From an uncultured Bacteroides sp. (GTDB taxonomy: Bacteria > Bacteroidota > Bacteroidia > Bacteroidales > Bacteroidaceae), in the NCBI GenBank assembly GCA_900542985.1, contig UQPQ01000047.1, positions 1 to 23,124 on the forward strand: a DNA stretch of 23,124 bases. Direction: 5' to 3'. Positions 8,808-18,485 of this stretch are shown in pieces. The translations under genes and the position numbers were made by a program. The number at the start of each line of letters is the position of its first letter. The stretch's first letter is position 1. The notes under the pieces are model-generated. The model saw nothing but the letters and a program-made list of their open reading frames with translations. It did not search any database and had not been told where the DNA came from.

Positions 8808-9174
8808 ATGCAAACAGGTTTTAGTTATCCAGTTATATTTGTCTCAATCAAAAAAATGTTATCCTGTTGTTCTTTTTCTCTCCTTAAACAACTAATACCT
8901 TATACCTATTGATAAAACGTAATAAAGAACTTTCATGTAACAATAAATATGATACAAAATAAACTAATTGCACATCTTTATGATATCATCACAATGCAAA
9001 TATAGAACATTTAGAAATCACTTTTTAAAATATAATATCAAAAAGATACTACAAGCAAATAATATTACAATCAGTTACATAAAAAAACATAATTATAACA
9101 ATTCGTAATACTAAAAGTGTTTTTTATTCCTTTTTATCACATAAGATAAATATTAAATATAAAACTTAATCCTA
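8808..9174. other. AT-rich regulatory gap between dapL and glnK
   Basis: Very A+T-rich with no credible coding frame. It contains the candidate -7 box at 8997-9004 and, overlapping the expected start point, the palindrome ATGATATCAT (8980-8989) flanked by TTGCA (8968-8972) and TGCAA (8995-8999). The outer and inner dyads are off-centre by one base. I see no riboswitch fold that I recognise. Confidence 0.45.
8997..9004 (-). promoter_or_regulatory. Candidate -7 box of the glnK-amtB-glnN operon
   Basis: The minus strand reads TATATTTG here, an exact match to the Bacteroides TAnnTTTG -7 element. At the -33 position (about 9024-9027) there is only an AT-rich stretch and no TTTG, which suggests a weak or activator-dependent promoter. 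The start point would be near 8989, leaving a leader of about 180 nt. Confidence 0.4.
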
Positions 9175-9221
9175 ATAAAAAACCGTCTTACTGCTTTTAC
9201 TGAATAAGCAGCAGACGGTTT
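9175..9221 (-). terminator. Strong terminator of the gltB-gltD-asnB-dapL operon
   Basis: aaaccgtct (9180-9188) pairs with agacggttt (9213-9221), and inside it ctgctt (9191-9196) pairs with aagcag (9206-9211), with a 9-nt loop. On the minus strand the stem runs straight into a T tract (complement of the A's at 9177-9182). It lies 29 nt past the dapL stop. Confidence 0.85.
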
Positions 9222-9249
9222 CAACCATAATCAATAATCATCAGGTATA

Positions 9250-10482
9250 TTAAAACTTCCAGCGGCGGATACGCTGCATAGCTTCCTGACAATCCTCTCT
9301 CTTACCAAAAGCTGTAAGGCGCAAGTATCCTTCTCCACTTGGTCCAAAACCTACTCCAGGTGTACCTACCACATTTACTTCATACAATAACTTCTCGAAA
9401 AAGTTCCAAGAAGTCATGCCCTTTGGAGCCTTCAGCCAAATATAAGGAGCATTTACTCCGCCATAAACTTTGAACCCAGCATCAGTCAAACCTTCCCGCA
9501 TAATACGGGCATTCTCCATATAGTAATCAATTGTTTGCTTTACCTGCTGCTGCCCTTCAGGTGTATAAATAGCTTCAGCCCCACGTTGAGTAATATAACT
9601 TGCTCCATTAAACTTTGTACACTGTCTGCGGTTCCATAAGGAATTCAACGGAAGCCTATTCCCTTTAATATCACTAGCTGTCACCTCTTTAGGAACCACA
9701 GTATATCCACATCTTACTCCTGTAAAACCCGCTGTTTTTGAGAAACTACGAATTTCAATAGCTACTTTCTTCGCTCCACGTATTTCATAGATAGAATGTG
9801 GCACATCAGGCTCTGTAATATAAGCTTCATAAGCAGCATCAAAAACAATTAACGTATCATTTTCCAATGCATAATCCACCCAAAGTTTCAATTGATCGCG
9901 TGTAAGGGTAGTGCCTGTCGGGTTATTAGGATAACACAAATAAATAAGATCCACCCGATGGTTAGGCAAAGCCGGTATAAAACCATTTTCCTCCGTACAC
10001 GACAAATAAGTAACATTACTCCAACGTCCGTTTTCATCCAAAGAGCCGGTACGACCACACATTGTATTACTGTCAACATATACCGGATAAACCGGATCGG
10101 TAATAGCCATGCTGTTATCCCAACGAAGAAGCTCTCCAATATTACCCGTATCACTTTTCGCACCATCACTTATAAATACTTCCGAGGGACTGATACTAAT
10201 GCCTCGTTTTGTAAAATCGTGTTTGATTATTGCATCAATCAAAAAGCCATACCCTTGCTCTGGGCCATATCCGTGAAAAGTAGAAGCATCAGCCAATTCA
10301 TCTACTGCCCGATGCATCGCTTCAATACAAGCCGGAGGCAATGGACGTGTTACATCACCAATTCCAAGCCGGATAAGTTTGGCTTTAGGATAGACCACAT
10401 TAAAAGCATGTACTTTCTTTGCAATATCAGAAAATAAATAACTATTAGATAACTTCAAAAAATGTTCGTTTACAAGTGCCAT
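9250..10482 (-). CDS. dapL: LL-diaminopimelate aminotransferase
   Basis: A PLP-dependent fold-type I aminotransferase of 410 residues that converts tetrahydrodipicolinate plus glutamate directly to LL-2,6-diaminopimelate and 2-oxoglutarate. It replaces the acylated DapD/DapC/DapE steps of lysine and peptidoglycan precursor synthesis. Seen here are YPNNPTG (184-190, with the PLP-contacting Asn), FDAAYE (214-219), the SFSK Schiff-base Lys249 and the downstream RCGY. The length and the N-terminal [16 protein letters not shown] match DapL rather than general AspC-type enzymes. It is last in the gltB-gltD-asnB-dapL run, 18 nt after asnB. Its place there fits its use of glutamate as amino donor. 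Confidence 0.96.
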   Translation of the reverse strand: MALVNEHFLKLSNSYLFSDIAKKVHAFNVVYPKAKLIRLGIGDVTRPLPPACIEAMHRAVDELADASTFHGYGPEQGYGFLIDAIIKHDFTKRGISISPSEVFISDGAKSDTGNIGELLRWDNSMAITDPVYPVYVDSNTMCGRTGSLDENGRWSNVTYLSCTEENGFIPALPNHRVDLIYLCYPNNPTGTTLTRDQLKLWVDYALENDTLIVFDAAYEAYITEPDVPHSIYEIRGAKKVAIEIRSFSKTAGFTGVRCGYTVVPKEVTASDIKGNRLPLNSLWNRRQCTKFNGASYITQRGAEAIYTPEGQQQVKQTIDYYMENARIMREGLTDAGFKVYGGVNAPYIWLKAPKGMTSWNFFEKLLYEVNVVGTPGVGFGPSGEGYLRLTAFGKREDCQEAMQRIRRWKF

Positions 10483-10500
10483 ATCATCTATTTTTATCTA

Positions 10501-12168
10501 TCATTGATAAGCCTCCTCGTGGACACCCTTCACCGCGCGTCCACTCGGCTCGTTCATATTCTTAAAAGAAGCATCCCAAGCTAAAGCCTCAGCCGTAGAA
10601 CATGCTACACTTGGAACACTCGGTACAGTAAGAGCTGCATTCCTACCAGGAAAATGCTCTTCGAATACAGAGCGATAATAATATTCTTCTTTATTTCTTG
10701 GAGGATTTACCGGAAAACGTTCGGCAGCATGAGCCATCTGTTCATCACTCACAGCCTGCGATGTAAACTCCTTCAGTTTATCAATCCAGCTATATCCTAC
10801 CCCATCACTAAACTGCTCTTTTTGTCTCCAAGCTACACTTTCAGGCAGTAAATCGGCAAAAGTTTCTCTCAAAATACGCTTTTCTATCGTGCTTCCCGGA
10901 CACATCTTTTCGGATGGATCAAGACTCATTGCCACATCAAGAAATTCTTTATCGAGGAAAGGAACACGACCTTCTACCCCCCAGGCAGAAAGAGCCTTAT
11001 TTGCTCTCAAACAATCATACAGATACAGTTTAGACAATTTACGTACTGTTTCTTTATGAAATTCTTCAGCAGACGGAGCCTTATGAAAATAAAGATACCC
11101 ACCAAAGACTTCATCAGCTCCTTCTCCGCTCAGCACCATCTTGATACCCATACTTTTAATGACACGTGCCAGCAAATACATAGGAGTAGATGCACGTACA
11201 GTAGTCACATCATAAGTTTCGATATAATAAATCACATCTTTCAGCGCATCCAATCCTTCCTGTAGTGTGTAATGGATTTCATGATGCACAGTACCGATAT
11301 GTTGAGCCACTTCACGCGCCTTCAATAAATCGGGAGCTCCTTCCAAACCTATGGCAAAAGAATGAAGCTGAGGATACCATGCCTCCGTCTTTCCTTCATT
11401 CTCCACCCGCCGGGAAGCATACTTCTTCGCCACAGCTGAAATGATAGAACTATCCAGTCCGCCGGAAAGAAGTACACCATACGGTACATCACTCATCAAC
11501 TGCCGCTTTACCGCAGCCTCAAGACTTGCTCTCAACAAAACATGTGCATCTCCTTGTGTCGGACCAGGAAGAGCTGTTTGCCATTTCCGATGATACCAGC
11601 GAACCATTTTCCCTTCCTTACTGGAATAATAATGTCCTGGCAAGAAAGTCTCATAACGTACACAGAAACCTTCCAGTGCCTTCAGTTCACTGGCACAATA
11701 CACTCTTTCCTCTTCATCGTAACCTATATACAAAGGAATAACACCAATTGCATCCCTCGCAATAAGAAACTCATCGTGCTCCTTATCATAAAGTGCAAAA
11801 GCAAAAATACCATTCAAGTCTTCCAGAAAGTCAAGTCCCTTTTCCTGATACAGCGCCAGAATAACCTCACAATCGCTTCCTGTTTTAAAGGCATAACGAT
11901 TCCCATACTTCTGTCGAATCTCACGATGATTGTAGATTTCTCCATTTACAGCAAGTACAAGATTTCCATCCGGCGATACCAAAGGCTGTCCTCCACTCTG
12001 TGGATCGACAATAGATAAGCGCTCATGTGCCAATATTGCCGATTCTCCACAATAAATACCACTCCAGTCCGGCCCACGATGGCGTATTCTTTTTGCCATA
12101 ACCAATGCCTTATCTCTCAATTCCGGTGTTTGTTTCCGGATATTAAAAATGCAAGCTATTCCACACAT
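10501..12168 (-). CDS. asnB: Asparagine synthase B (glutamine-hydrolysing)
   Basis: Makes asparagine from aspartate, ATP and glutamine. It has 555 residues in two domains. The N-terminal class II amidotransferase begins MCGIACIF, with Cys2 as the nucleophile exposed after Met removal, and carries RHRGPD (29-34) and NGEIYNH (75-81). The C-terminal ATP-pyrophosphatase domain carries the PP-loop LSGGLDSS (234-241) and GEGADEVFGGY. The size matches E. coli AsnB. The gene sits between gltD (50-nt gap) and dapL (18-nt gap) on the same strand, so it probably shares the gltB transcript. Confidence 0.97.
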   Translation of the reverse strand: MCGIACIFNIRKQTPELRDKALVMAKRIRHRGPDWSGIYCGESAILAHERLSIVDPQSGGQPLVSPDGNLVLAVNGEIYNHREIRQKYGNRYAFKTGSDCEVILALYQEKGLDFLEDLNGIFAFALYDKEHDEFLIARDAIGVIPLYIGYDEEERVYCASELKALEGFCVRYETFLPGHYYSSKEGKMVRWYHRKWQTALPGPTQGDAHVLLRASLEAAVKRQLMSDVPYGVLLSGGLDSSIISAVAKKYASRRVENEGKTEAWYPQLHSFAIGLEGAPDLLKAREVAQHIGTVHHEIHYTLQEGLDALKDVIYYIETYDVTTVRASTPMYLLARVIKSMGIKMVLSGEGADEVFGGYLYFHKAPSAEEFHKETVRKLSKLYLYDCLRANKALSAWGVEGRVPFLDKEFLDVAMSLDPSEKMCPGSTIEKRILRETFADLLPESVAWRQKEQFSDGVGYSWIDKLKEFTSQAVSDEQMAHAAERFPVNPPRNKEEYYYRSVFEEHFPGRNAALTVPSVPSVACSTAEALAWDASFKNMNEPSGRAVKGVHEEAYQ

Positions 12169-12218
12169 AATACTTCATTCTTATCAGATTCGCGAATAAG
12201 TCTGGAAACAGAGTTGAA

Positions 12219-13565
12219 TTACTGTTTTCCACGAAGATAGTCATCTATTTTTTGCGCTACCTTTCTACCACTATCAATACACCGCACAACCAGACTTGGC
12301 CCCGTAACCGCATCTCCTGCTACAAAAACATGTTCCGGGAAGGTTGGTAATTCCGGTTTCAGGAAGCCCATAGCCAACAATACCAAATCGGCTTTAATAA
12401 TTTCTTTCCTTCCAGTAAGATGCATCTGAGGTCGTTCCCCCGGCTTTGCCGGCAACCACTCTACTTCTTCAACCTCTACTCCACACACACGACCGTTTTT
12501 TCCAAGAAAACGGGTTGAAGACAAATTCCAACGTCGCACACATCCCTCTTCATGACTACTGCTGGTTCTCAAAACCACCGGCCATTGAGGCCAAGGCGTA
12601 TTCGGATTATCACCAACTGGCGGTTTAGGCATAATTTCAATCTGTATTACATCTATAGCCCCCTGTCTGTGGCTTGTTCCAATACAGTCACTACCTGTAT
12701 CTCCTCCTCCAATTACCAGCACATGCTTTCCCCGTGCCGAGATACGATCCTTTTCTGCAAAAGTCTGTCCAGCAAGAACTCTATTTTGCTGTGCAAGAAA
12801 CTCCATTGCAAAATGAATACCTTTCAAATCTCTTCCCGGCACAGCCAAATCACGTGCCTGAGGAGTTCCTACACATACACAATAGGCATCAAAACCATCC
12901 GGAAGATGATTCAAATCAATATCTACATTAGTTTTAAACGCAACACCTTCAGCTTCCATAATTTGCAGGCGCCGGTCTATAATCGGTTTATGAAGTTTAA
13001 AATTCGGAATACCAAAACGAAGTAATCCACCAATATATTCCTGCTTTTCAAACACTGTTACTTCATATCCCTTACGGTTCAATTGATTGGCCGCAGCCAA
13101 TCCAGCCGGTCCTGAGCCAACGACCGCCACCTTCATGCCATTGCGGGGATAAGACTGAGGCTGTACATATCCTTCACGGAAAGCCGATTCTATAATAGCA
13201 GCTTCATTCTCCCGAATGGTCACAGGAGCATTCAAACTAAGCTTCAAAACACAGCTTTTCTCACACAATGCCGGACAGATTCGTCCGGTAAATTCAGGAA
13301 AGTCATTGGTCAAAGTCAATATCTCATAAGCCTCTTTCCATTTTCCCCGAAACAATGCATCCTGAAATTCGGGTGAACGATTTCCCAAGGGGCAAGCCCA
13401 ATGGCAGAAAGGAACCCCACAATCCATACAACGTGAAGCCTGAAGCTTGCGTTCTCCTGTATTCAGAGTCTGTTCTACTTCACCAAAATCTGCAATTCGG
13501 TCGTGTATCGGTCGATATCCCGCCTCCTGACGGGGAATTGTCAAAAACGCTTTCGGATTTCCCAT
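12219..13565 (-). CDS. gltD: Glutamate synthase small (beta) subunit
   Basis: The FAD/NADPH electron-input subunit of glutamate synthase, 448 residues. The N-terminal ferredoxin-like region has Cys46, 49, 54 and 58 (CMDCGVPFCHWAC) and Cys97, 101 and 105, which bind the two [4Fe-4S] clusters. An FAD dinucleotide fold follows (VAVVGSGPAG, 146-155), then an NADPH fold (VIGGGDTGSD, 284-293). It passes electrons to the gltB product. The gene starts 49 nt after the gltB stop. The full motif set and normal length make the call secure; NADPH rather than NADH is the usual assignment. Confidence 0.97.
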   Translation of the reverse strand: MGNPKAFLTIPRQEAGYRPIHDRIADFGEVEQTLNTGERKLQASRCMDCGVPFCHWACPLGNRSPEFQDALFRGKWKEAYEILTLTNDFPEFTGRICPALCEKSCVLKLSLNAPVTIRENEAAIIESAFREGYVQPQSYPRNGMKVAVVGSGPAGLAAANQLNRKGYEVTVFEKQEYIGGLLRFGIPNFKLHKPIIDRRLQIMEAEGVAFKTNVDIDLNHLPDGFDAYCVCVGTPQARDLAVPGRDLKGIHFAMEFLAQQNRVLAGQTFAEKDRISARGKHVLVIGGGDTGSDCIGTSHRQGAIDVIQIEIMPKPPVGDNPNTPWPQWPVVLRTSSSHEEGCVRRWNLSSTRFLGKNGRVCGVEVEEVEWLPAKPGERPQMHLTGRKEIIKADLVLLAMGFLKPELPTFPEHVFVAGDAVTGPSLVVRCIDSGRKVAQKIDDYLRGKQ

Positions 13566-13614
13566 ATCTCTATATTCATCTTTTCGAACTCACAGTTCAT
13601 TTCTTGATAGTTTT

Positions 13615-16600
13615 TTAATAATCACGCTGTACTTCCGCTATTTTCTCCTGCAGTTTACGCATCTGCTCTTCTGCCAACACCTTTTTATATTCAATAGGAG
13701 TCACCTGGATAAACTCATCTGCGTAATGATTCCAGTTATCCAACAAGAGTCGTGCCCGTTCAGACCCCGTATAGAGATAATGACGGCGAATCAGTTCGTG
13801 TACTTCTTTTCGTGCAGCCGTATCTTCCAGTAAAGACAATTCCACCATATCCATGTTACAGAAATAATCAAAGTTCTGTTTTCTATCCCACACATAGGCC
13901 ACTCCGCCACTCATACCAGCTGCAAAGTTGCGTCCGGTTTCACCTAATACTACTACACGGCCTCCGGTCATATACTCACAACAGTGATCTCCTACACCTT
14001 CTACTACAGCAATAGCACCCGAGTTACGTACAGCAAAACGCTCACCTACACATCCGTTGATATACACCTCACCACTTGTAGCACCATACAGCAGCGTATT
14101 TCCCGCAATCGTATTATCTTCTGCCACAAAATCACTACGTACAGGAGGATATACGGCAATCCGTCCTCCACTCAGTCCCTTGCCAAGATAATCGTTCGCT
14201 TCACCTTCCAAGCGGAAGCTCACTCCCTTTACCAGAAAAGCCCCGAAACTCTGTCCGGCAGAACCCTTGAAGCGAATCTGTATAGTCCGGTCAGGTAAGC
14301 CTTCATGTCCATATCGGGCTGCAATCTCACCGGACAACATACTTCCTACCGAACGGTCGGTATTAGCAATGGCATACTCCAACGAAACCTCTTTTTTGTT
14401 CTCCAATGCATTTTGAGCTGAAGCAAGGATAGACCGATCCAGCACCTGTTCTATTTCGTGACGCTGTGCGCTGACATTATGCAAGATACCTGCCTTACTG
14501 TCTTTATGCAACAAACGAGTAAAATCCAAACAAGCCTCTTTTGTACCCGGTCGGAACGGTGACAGTTCAATCAAATCAGTTCGTCCCACAATGTCCTCCA
14601 ACTTAGTGAAACCCATTTCTGCCAGGTATTCACGTACTTCCTGAGCCAGGAAGCGGAAATAATTCACTACATACTCATGATGGCCACGGAAATGAGCTCG
14701 CAAGACCGGATCCTGTGTAGCAACTCCAACCGGACAAGTATTGGCATGACACTTACGCATCATTACACAGCCCAGCACAATCAGCGCTGTAGTACCAAAG
14801 GCAAATTCTTCAGCTCCTAAAAGAGCCATACTGATAATATCGTGTCCCGTTTTCAGCTGTCCGTCGGTCTGCAGACGCACCTGTCCACGCAGCCCATTCA
14901 GCACCAATGTCTGCTGAGCCTCACTCAAACCGATTTCAGGAGGGATACCAGCATAACGCATGGAAGAAGCCGGTGAAGCTCCTGTACCTCCTTCTGCACC
15001 GGAAATCACAATCAAGTCCGCTTTCGCTTTGGCCACACCTGCCGCAATTGTACCCACTCCACTTTCGGCTACCAGTTTCACACTTACCGCAGCTTTCGGA
15101 TTCACATTCTTCAAGTCGAAAATCAGTTGCGCCAAATCCTCGATTGAATAAATATCATGATGAGGGGGAGGAGAAATCAACGAAATACCCGGAATAGAAT
15201 GTCTGGTACGGGCAATTACTTCATCCACCTTAAATCCCGGCAACTGTCCTCCTTCTCCAGGCTTAGCCCCTTGCGCTACCTTAATCTGTATTTCTTCGGC
15301 ATTCACCAAATATTCTGTTGTCACACCAAAACGTCCGGAAGCCACCTGCTTGGTCTTGCTGCACAAAGACACCCCGTCGACCATCTCATGAAAACGTGTT
15401 GCATCTTCTCCACCTTCTCCGGTATTACTACGAGCTCCCAATTTATTCATTGCCAGAGCCAATGCCTCGTGAGCCTCTTTACTGATGGCTCCAAACGAAA
15501 TAGCTCCTGTCACAAAATGCTTGACAATTTCTTCCACCGGCTCCACCTGCTCTATAGGAATCGGATTCTTTTTAAAACGGAAAAAGTCACGTAAGAAAAG
15601 AGGGTGCTCTGCCGAATTTGCCAAAGCAGTAAACTCCTTAAATTTAGTATAACTGCCTACCCGGGTAGCCAACTGAAGCAATCGGATTGTATCCGGATTC
15701 CAGGCATGACGCTCTCCATCTTTCCGGTATGAGAACTGCCCTACATGAGGCAACAAATCACCCGGTTCTGCAGGCTGGTATCCCGCCTCATGAAAAGCAA
15801 GATAATCGTGAGCAATCTCTTCCAGCCCAATTCCTCCTATCGATGAAGATGAAGTACCGAAATACTCTCTCAACAGAGGCTCTCCCAAGCCAACCGCTTC
15901 GAAAATCTTTGCCCCTCTATACGAACGTATGGTACTGATACCCATCTTACTCATAATTTTATACAATCCCTTACAGAGAGCTTTGATATAATTTTTCTCT
16001 GCCGTTTCATAATTCAGCTGAATTTCTCCCTTTTTTACAAGATCATCCAATACCGCAAAAGCCATATAAGGCACAATTGCACTTGCCCCATAGCCCAACA
16101 GCAAAGCCGCATGCATCACTTCCCGGAGCTCTCCACTTTCTACTACCAGCGCAGTCTGCACTCGCTTCTGTACAGCTATCAGATGATGATGAACCGCACT
16201 TACAGCCAGTAAAGAAGGAATCGCTGCATGTCCGGCATCCATATCACGGTCGGATAAAACCAGATAGTTCACCCCTTCGGCTACAGCTTCTTCAGCCTTA
16301 CGGCACAAAGCAGAAAGCGCTTCCTGCAATCCAGTCTTACCCTTTGCCGCATCAAACAGCATAGGCAACTTGACAGTCTTGAATCCTTTATAACGGATAT
16401 TACACAAAATATCTAGTTGGGTATTCGTTAAAATAGGATGAGGCAAACGCACCATCTTGCAGTGACTTTCGTCTGGCGATAATATATTATTTCCTACCGC
16501 TCCCACATATTCTGTCAAGGACATTACCAATTCCTCACGAATAGGGTCAATAGGCGGATTGGTAACCTGTGCAAACTGCTGTCTGAAATAATTAAACAAC

Positions 16601-18123
16601 AACTGCGGTTTATCCGACAAGACAGCCAAAGGAATATCATTTCCCATCGAAGCTGTCGGTTCGGAACCTCCTGTACACATCGGAGCTAAAGTCCGTTCCA
16701 CATCTTCGCGTGTAAATCCGAAAGCACGCAATTTGCGAGTATAGCCCGGAACTGTATTTTCCACTTTTCGCCCACTCTTCAACGTATCCAGTTCAATCCG
16801 GTTGGCAGACAACCACTGACGATAAGGAAAGGCAGCAGCCAAACTTTCTTTCAACTCCCCATCATAATAAATACGGCCCTCCTGTGTATCCACCAGCAAA
16901 ATCTTACCCGGTTGCAAGCGTCCCTTCTCACGTACGGTTTCCGGTTCAAAGTCAATCACGCCCGCTTCACTTGCTACTACCATCGTATCATTCTTGGTAA
17001 TCAGATAACGCGCCGGGCGCAATCCGTTTCTGTCCAGCATACCTCCGGCATAACGTCCGTCGCTGAACAACAATGCCGCAGGGCCATCCCAAGGTTCCAT
17101 CAAAATAGAATGATATTCATAAAAAGCCTTCAAATCTTCACTAATCGGATTCTTATCGTTGAACGACTCCGGTACCAGCATCGCCATCGCGTGTGGCAAG
17201 CTCAAGCCCGACATGACCAGAAACTCCAGCACATTATCCAGCGAAGCACTGTCACTCATATCCGATTGCAAAATAGGAGATATCGATTTCACATCACCCA
17301 GCAAAGGAGTTGACAAAACACTCTCCCTTGCTTCCAGCCAACTCCGGTTTCCACGAATCGTATTGATTTCCCCGTTATGAGCCAAGAGACGGAAAGGCTG
17401 AGCCAGGCTCCATGTAGGAAATGTATTTGTACTGAAGCGAGAGTGTACAATTGCAATTCCACTGGTAAAATAAGGCTGTGTCAAATCGCAAAAATATTCG
17501 CGTACCTGTGTAGAAGAAAGCATACCTTTATAAATAAGGTTTCTGCTCGAAAGAGAAACGATATAGAAATCCTTATGAGAAATACGCTTTTCTATTCTCT
17601 TACGAACCAGATACAACATACGCTCCAGGTCGGCATCCTCTTTTCCTCCTGTAATGAATACCTGTTTGATATCCGGTTCTGTTTCCTGTGCACTCTTTCC
17701 AAGGATAGCCGTATTCACCGGTACCGAGCGCAGGTGCATCAGTGAAAGACCTTCCCGCTCAATTTCTTCTATCATAATTTGCAGGATAGATGCCTGTGCA
17801 CCTTCATCTTTAGGAAGAAACACCAAGCCGGTACCATATCTTCCCTTTTCCGGAACAGGAATACCCTGAAGCAATATAAATTCATGAGGAATCTGTACCA
17901 TAATCCCGGCACCATCTCCCGTTTTATTATCCGCACCTTCCGCCCCACGATGCTTCATATTTTCAAGCACTTTCAGTGCATCATCTACCAGTTTGTGCGA
18001 TTTATTACCCCGAATATTCACTATCATACCTACTCCACAAGCATCATGCTCGTTTTCCGGATTATAAAGTCCCCTTGAAAGAGGAAAACTTCCGTCATCT
18101 TTGATATTAATACCAGTTTTCAT
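13615..18123 (-). CDS. gltB: Glutamate synthase large (alpha) subunit
   Basis: Transfers the amide nitrogen of glutamine to 2-oxoglutarate, giving two glutamates. It has 1502 residues with all the expected parts. A 28-residue propeptide precedes Cys29 (DACGVGM), the N-terminal amidotransferase nucleophile that must be exposed by cleavage. A central domain follows, then the FMN-binding synthase barrel (about 850-1220), the [3Fe-4S] ligands Cys1119, Cys1125 and Cys1130 in the C-x5-C-x4-C pattern, and the GxxGxxxG-rich C-terminal beta-helix (about 1270-1480). It is the first gene of gltB-gltD-asnB-dapL. The upstream gap to dgt is divergent, so the operon promoter should lie in 18124-18485. Confidence 0.98.
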   Translation of the reverse strand: MKTGINIKDDGSFPLSRGLYNPENEHDACGVGMIVNIRGNKSHKLVDDALKVLENMKHRGAEGADNKTGDGAGIMVQIPHEFILLQGIPVPEKGRYGTGLVFLPKDEGAQASILQIMIEEIEREGLSLMHLRSVPVNTAILGKSAQETEPDIKQVFITGGKEDADLERMLYLVRKRIEKRISHKDFYIVSLSSRNLIYKGMLSSTQVREYFCDLTQPYFTSGIAIVHSRFSTNTFPTWSLAQPFRLLAHNGEINTIRGNRSWLEARESVLSTPLLGDVKSISPILQSDMSDSASLDNVLEFLVMSGLSLPHAMAMLVPESFNDKNPISEDLKAFYEYHSILMEPWDGPAALLFSDGRYAGGMLDRNGLRPARYLITKNDTMVVASEAGVIDFEPETVREKGRLQPGKILLVDTQEGRIYYDGELKESLAAAFPYRQWLSANRIELDTLKSGRKVENTVPGYTRKLRAFGFTREDVERTLAPMCTGGSEPTASMGNDIPLAVLSDKPQLLFNYFRQQFAQVTNPPIDPIREELVMSLTEYVGAVGNNILSPDESHCKMVRLPHPILTNTQLDILCNIRYKGFKTVKLPMLFDAAKGKTGLQEALSALCRKAEEAVAEGVNYLVLSDRDMDAGHAAIPSLLAVSAVHHHLIAVQKRVQTALVVESGELREVMHAALLLGYGASAIVPYMAFAVLDDLVKKGEIQLNYETAEKNYIKALCKGLYKIMSKMGISTIRSYRGAKIFEAVGLGEPLLREYFGTSSSSIGGIGLEEIAHDYLAFHEAGYQPAEPGDLLPHVGQFSYRKDGERHAWNPDTIRLLQLATRVGSYTKFKEFTALANSAEHPLFLRDFFRFKKNPIPIEQVEPVEEIVKHFVTGAISFGAISKEAHEALALAMNKLGARSNTGEGGEDATRFHEMVDGVSLCSKTKQVASGRFGVTTEYLVNAEEIQIKVAQGAKPGEGGQLPGFKVDEVIARTRHSIPGISLISPPPHHDIYSIEDLAQLIFDLKNVNPKAAVSVKLVAESGVGTIAAGVAKAKADLIVISGAEGGTGASPASSMRYAGIPPEIGLSEAQQTLVLNGLRGQVRLQTDGQLKTGHDIISMALLGAEEFAFGTTALIVLGCVMMRKCHANTCPVGVATQDPVLRAHFRGHHEYVVNYFRFLAQEVREYLAEMGFTKLEDIVGRTDLIELSPFRPGTKEACLDFTRLLHKDSKAGILHNVSAQRHEIEQVLDRSILASAQNALENKKEVSLEYAIANTDRSVGSMLSGEIAARYGHEGLPDRTIQIRFKGSAGQSFGAFLVKGVSFRLEGEANDYLGKGLSGGRIAVYPPVRSDFVAEDNTIAGNTLLYGATSGEVYINGCVGERFAVRNSGAIAVVEGVGDHCCEYMTGGRVVVLGETGRNFAAGMSGGVAYVWDRKQNFDYFCNMDMVELSLLEDTAARKEVHELIRRHYLYTGSERARLLLDNWNHYADEFIQVTPIEYKKVLAEEQMRKLQEKIAEVQRDY

Positions 18124-18485
18124 CAGCTTTCATTTTCTTTTTGTATACTTTTACCTCAATATCCATATCATTTTGATTGTAAAAGTAGAAAATTAGCTTC
18201 ATTTTTATTTAATCAAATAATAAAAAGATTGAAAAATAATTTTATCAAGTTTCAAGATATAAGAAAAACGCTCTATACAGGCCGCCCAAATAACAAATTA
18301 AAACAGACAACCCCTATTTTAAGTACAAACTATCACAACCCTTATTCACAAAAACAAAAATATTTCTCATCTTATATATATCCGTTCCACGAAGTCTCAA
18401 ATTCTGCTTTCACAATACTAATCCTTGTTTTTCCGAGCTATTTCCACCGAATTTCATTAAGTTTGCAAAAACAACCTATTTCTGC
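18124..18485. other. Divergent AT-rich promoter gap between gltB and dgt
   Basis: This 362-nt stretch has no convincing gene. It must hold the gltB (minus) and dgt (plus) promoters. For dgt, TAAGTTTG at 18458-18465 is a good -7 box. For gltB, the minus strand reads TATTTTTG at 18362-18355 (exact TAnnTTTG, but about 230 nt upstream) and TACTTTTA at 18187-18180 (one mismatch, close). None has a TTTG -33 box at the usual spacing. I see no hairpin of note. Confidence 0.4.
18458..18465 (+). promoter_or_regulatory. Candidate -7 box of dgt
   Basis: TAAGTTTG matches TAnnTTTG exactly and would give a leader of only about 14 nt before the ATG at 18486. No TTTG is found 19-21 nt upstream, only a T tract, so confidence is modest. 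Confidence 0.35.

Noticed and set aside
9892..10437. 181-residue plus-strand open frame
   Set aside because: It lies wholly opposite conserved dapL, and its composition is what antisense to that gene would give.
12188..12197. Palindrome ATTCGCGAAT between asnB and gltD
   Set aside because: Ten bases with no T tract and no conserved partner. It is too short to call an operator or terminator.
11542..13025. Two plus-strand frames of about 157 residues (11542-12018 and 12552-13025)
   Set aside because: They are opposite asnB and gltD, whose motifs are intact. Neither has a recognisable domain.
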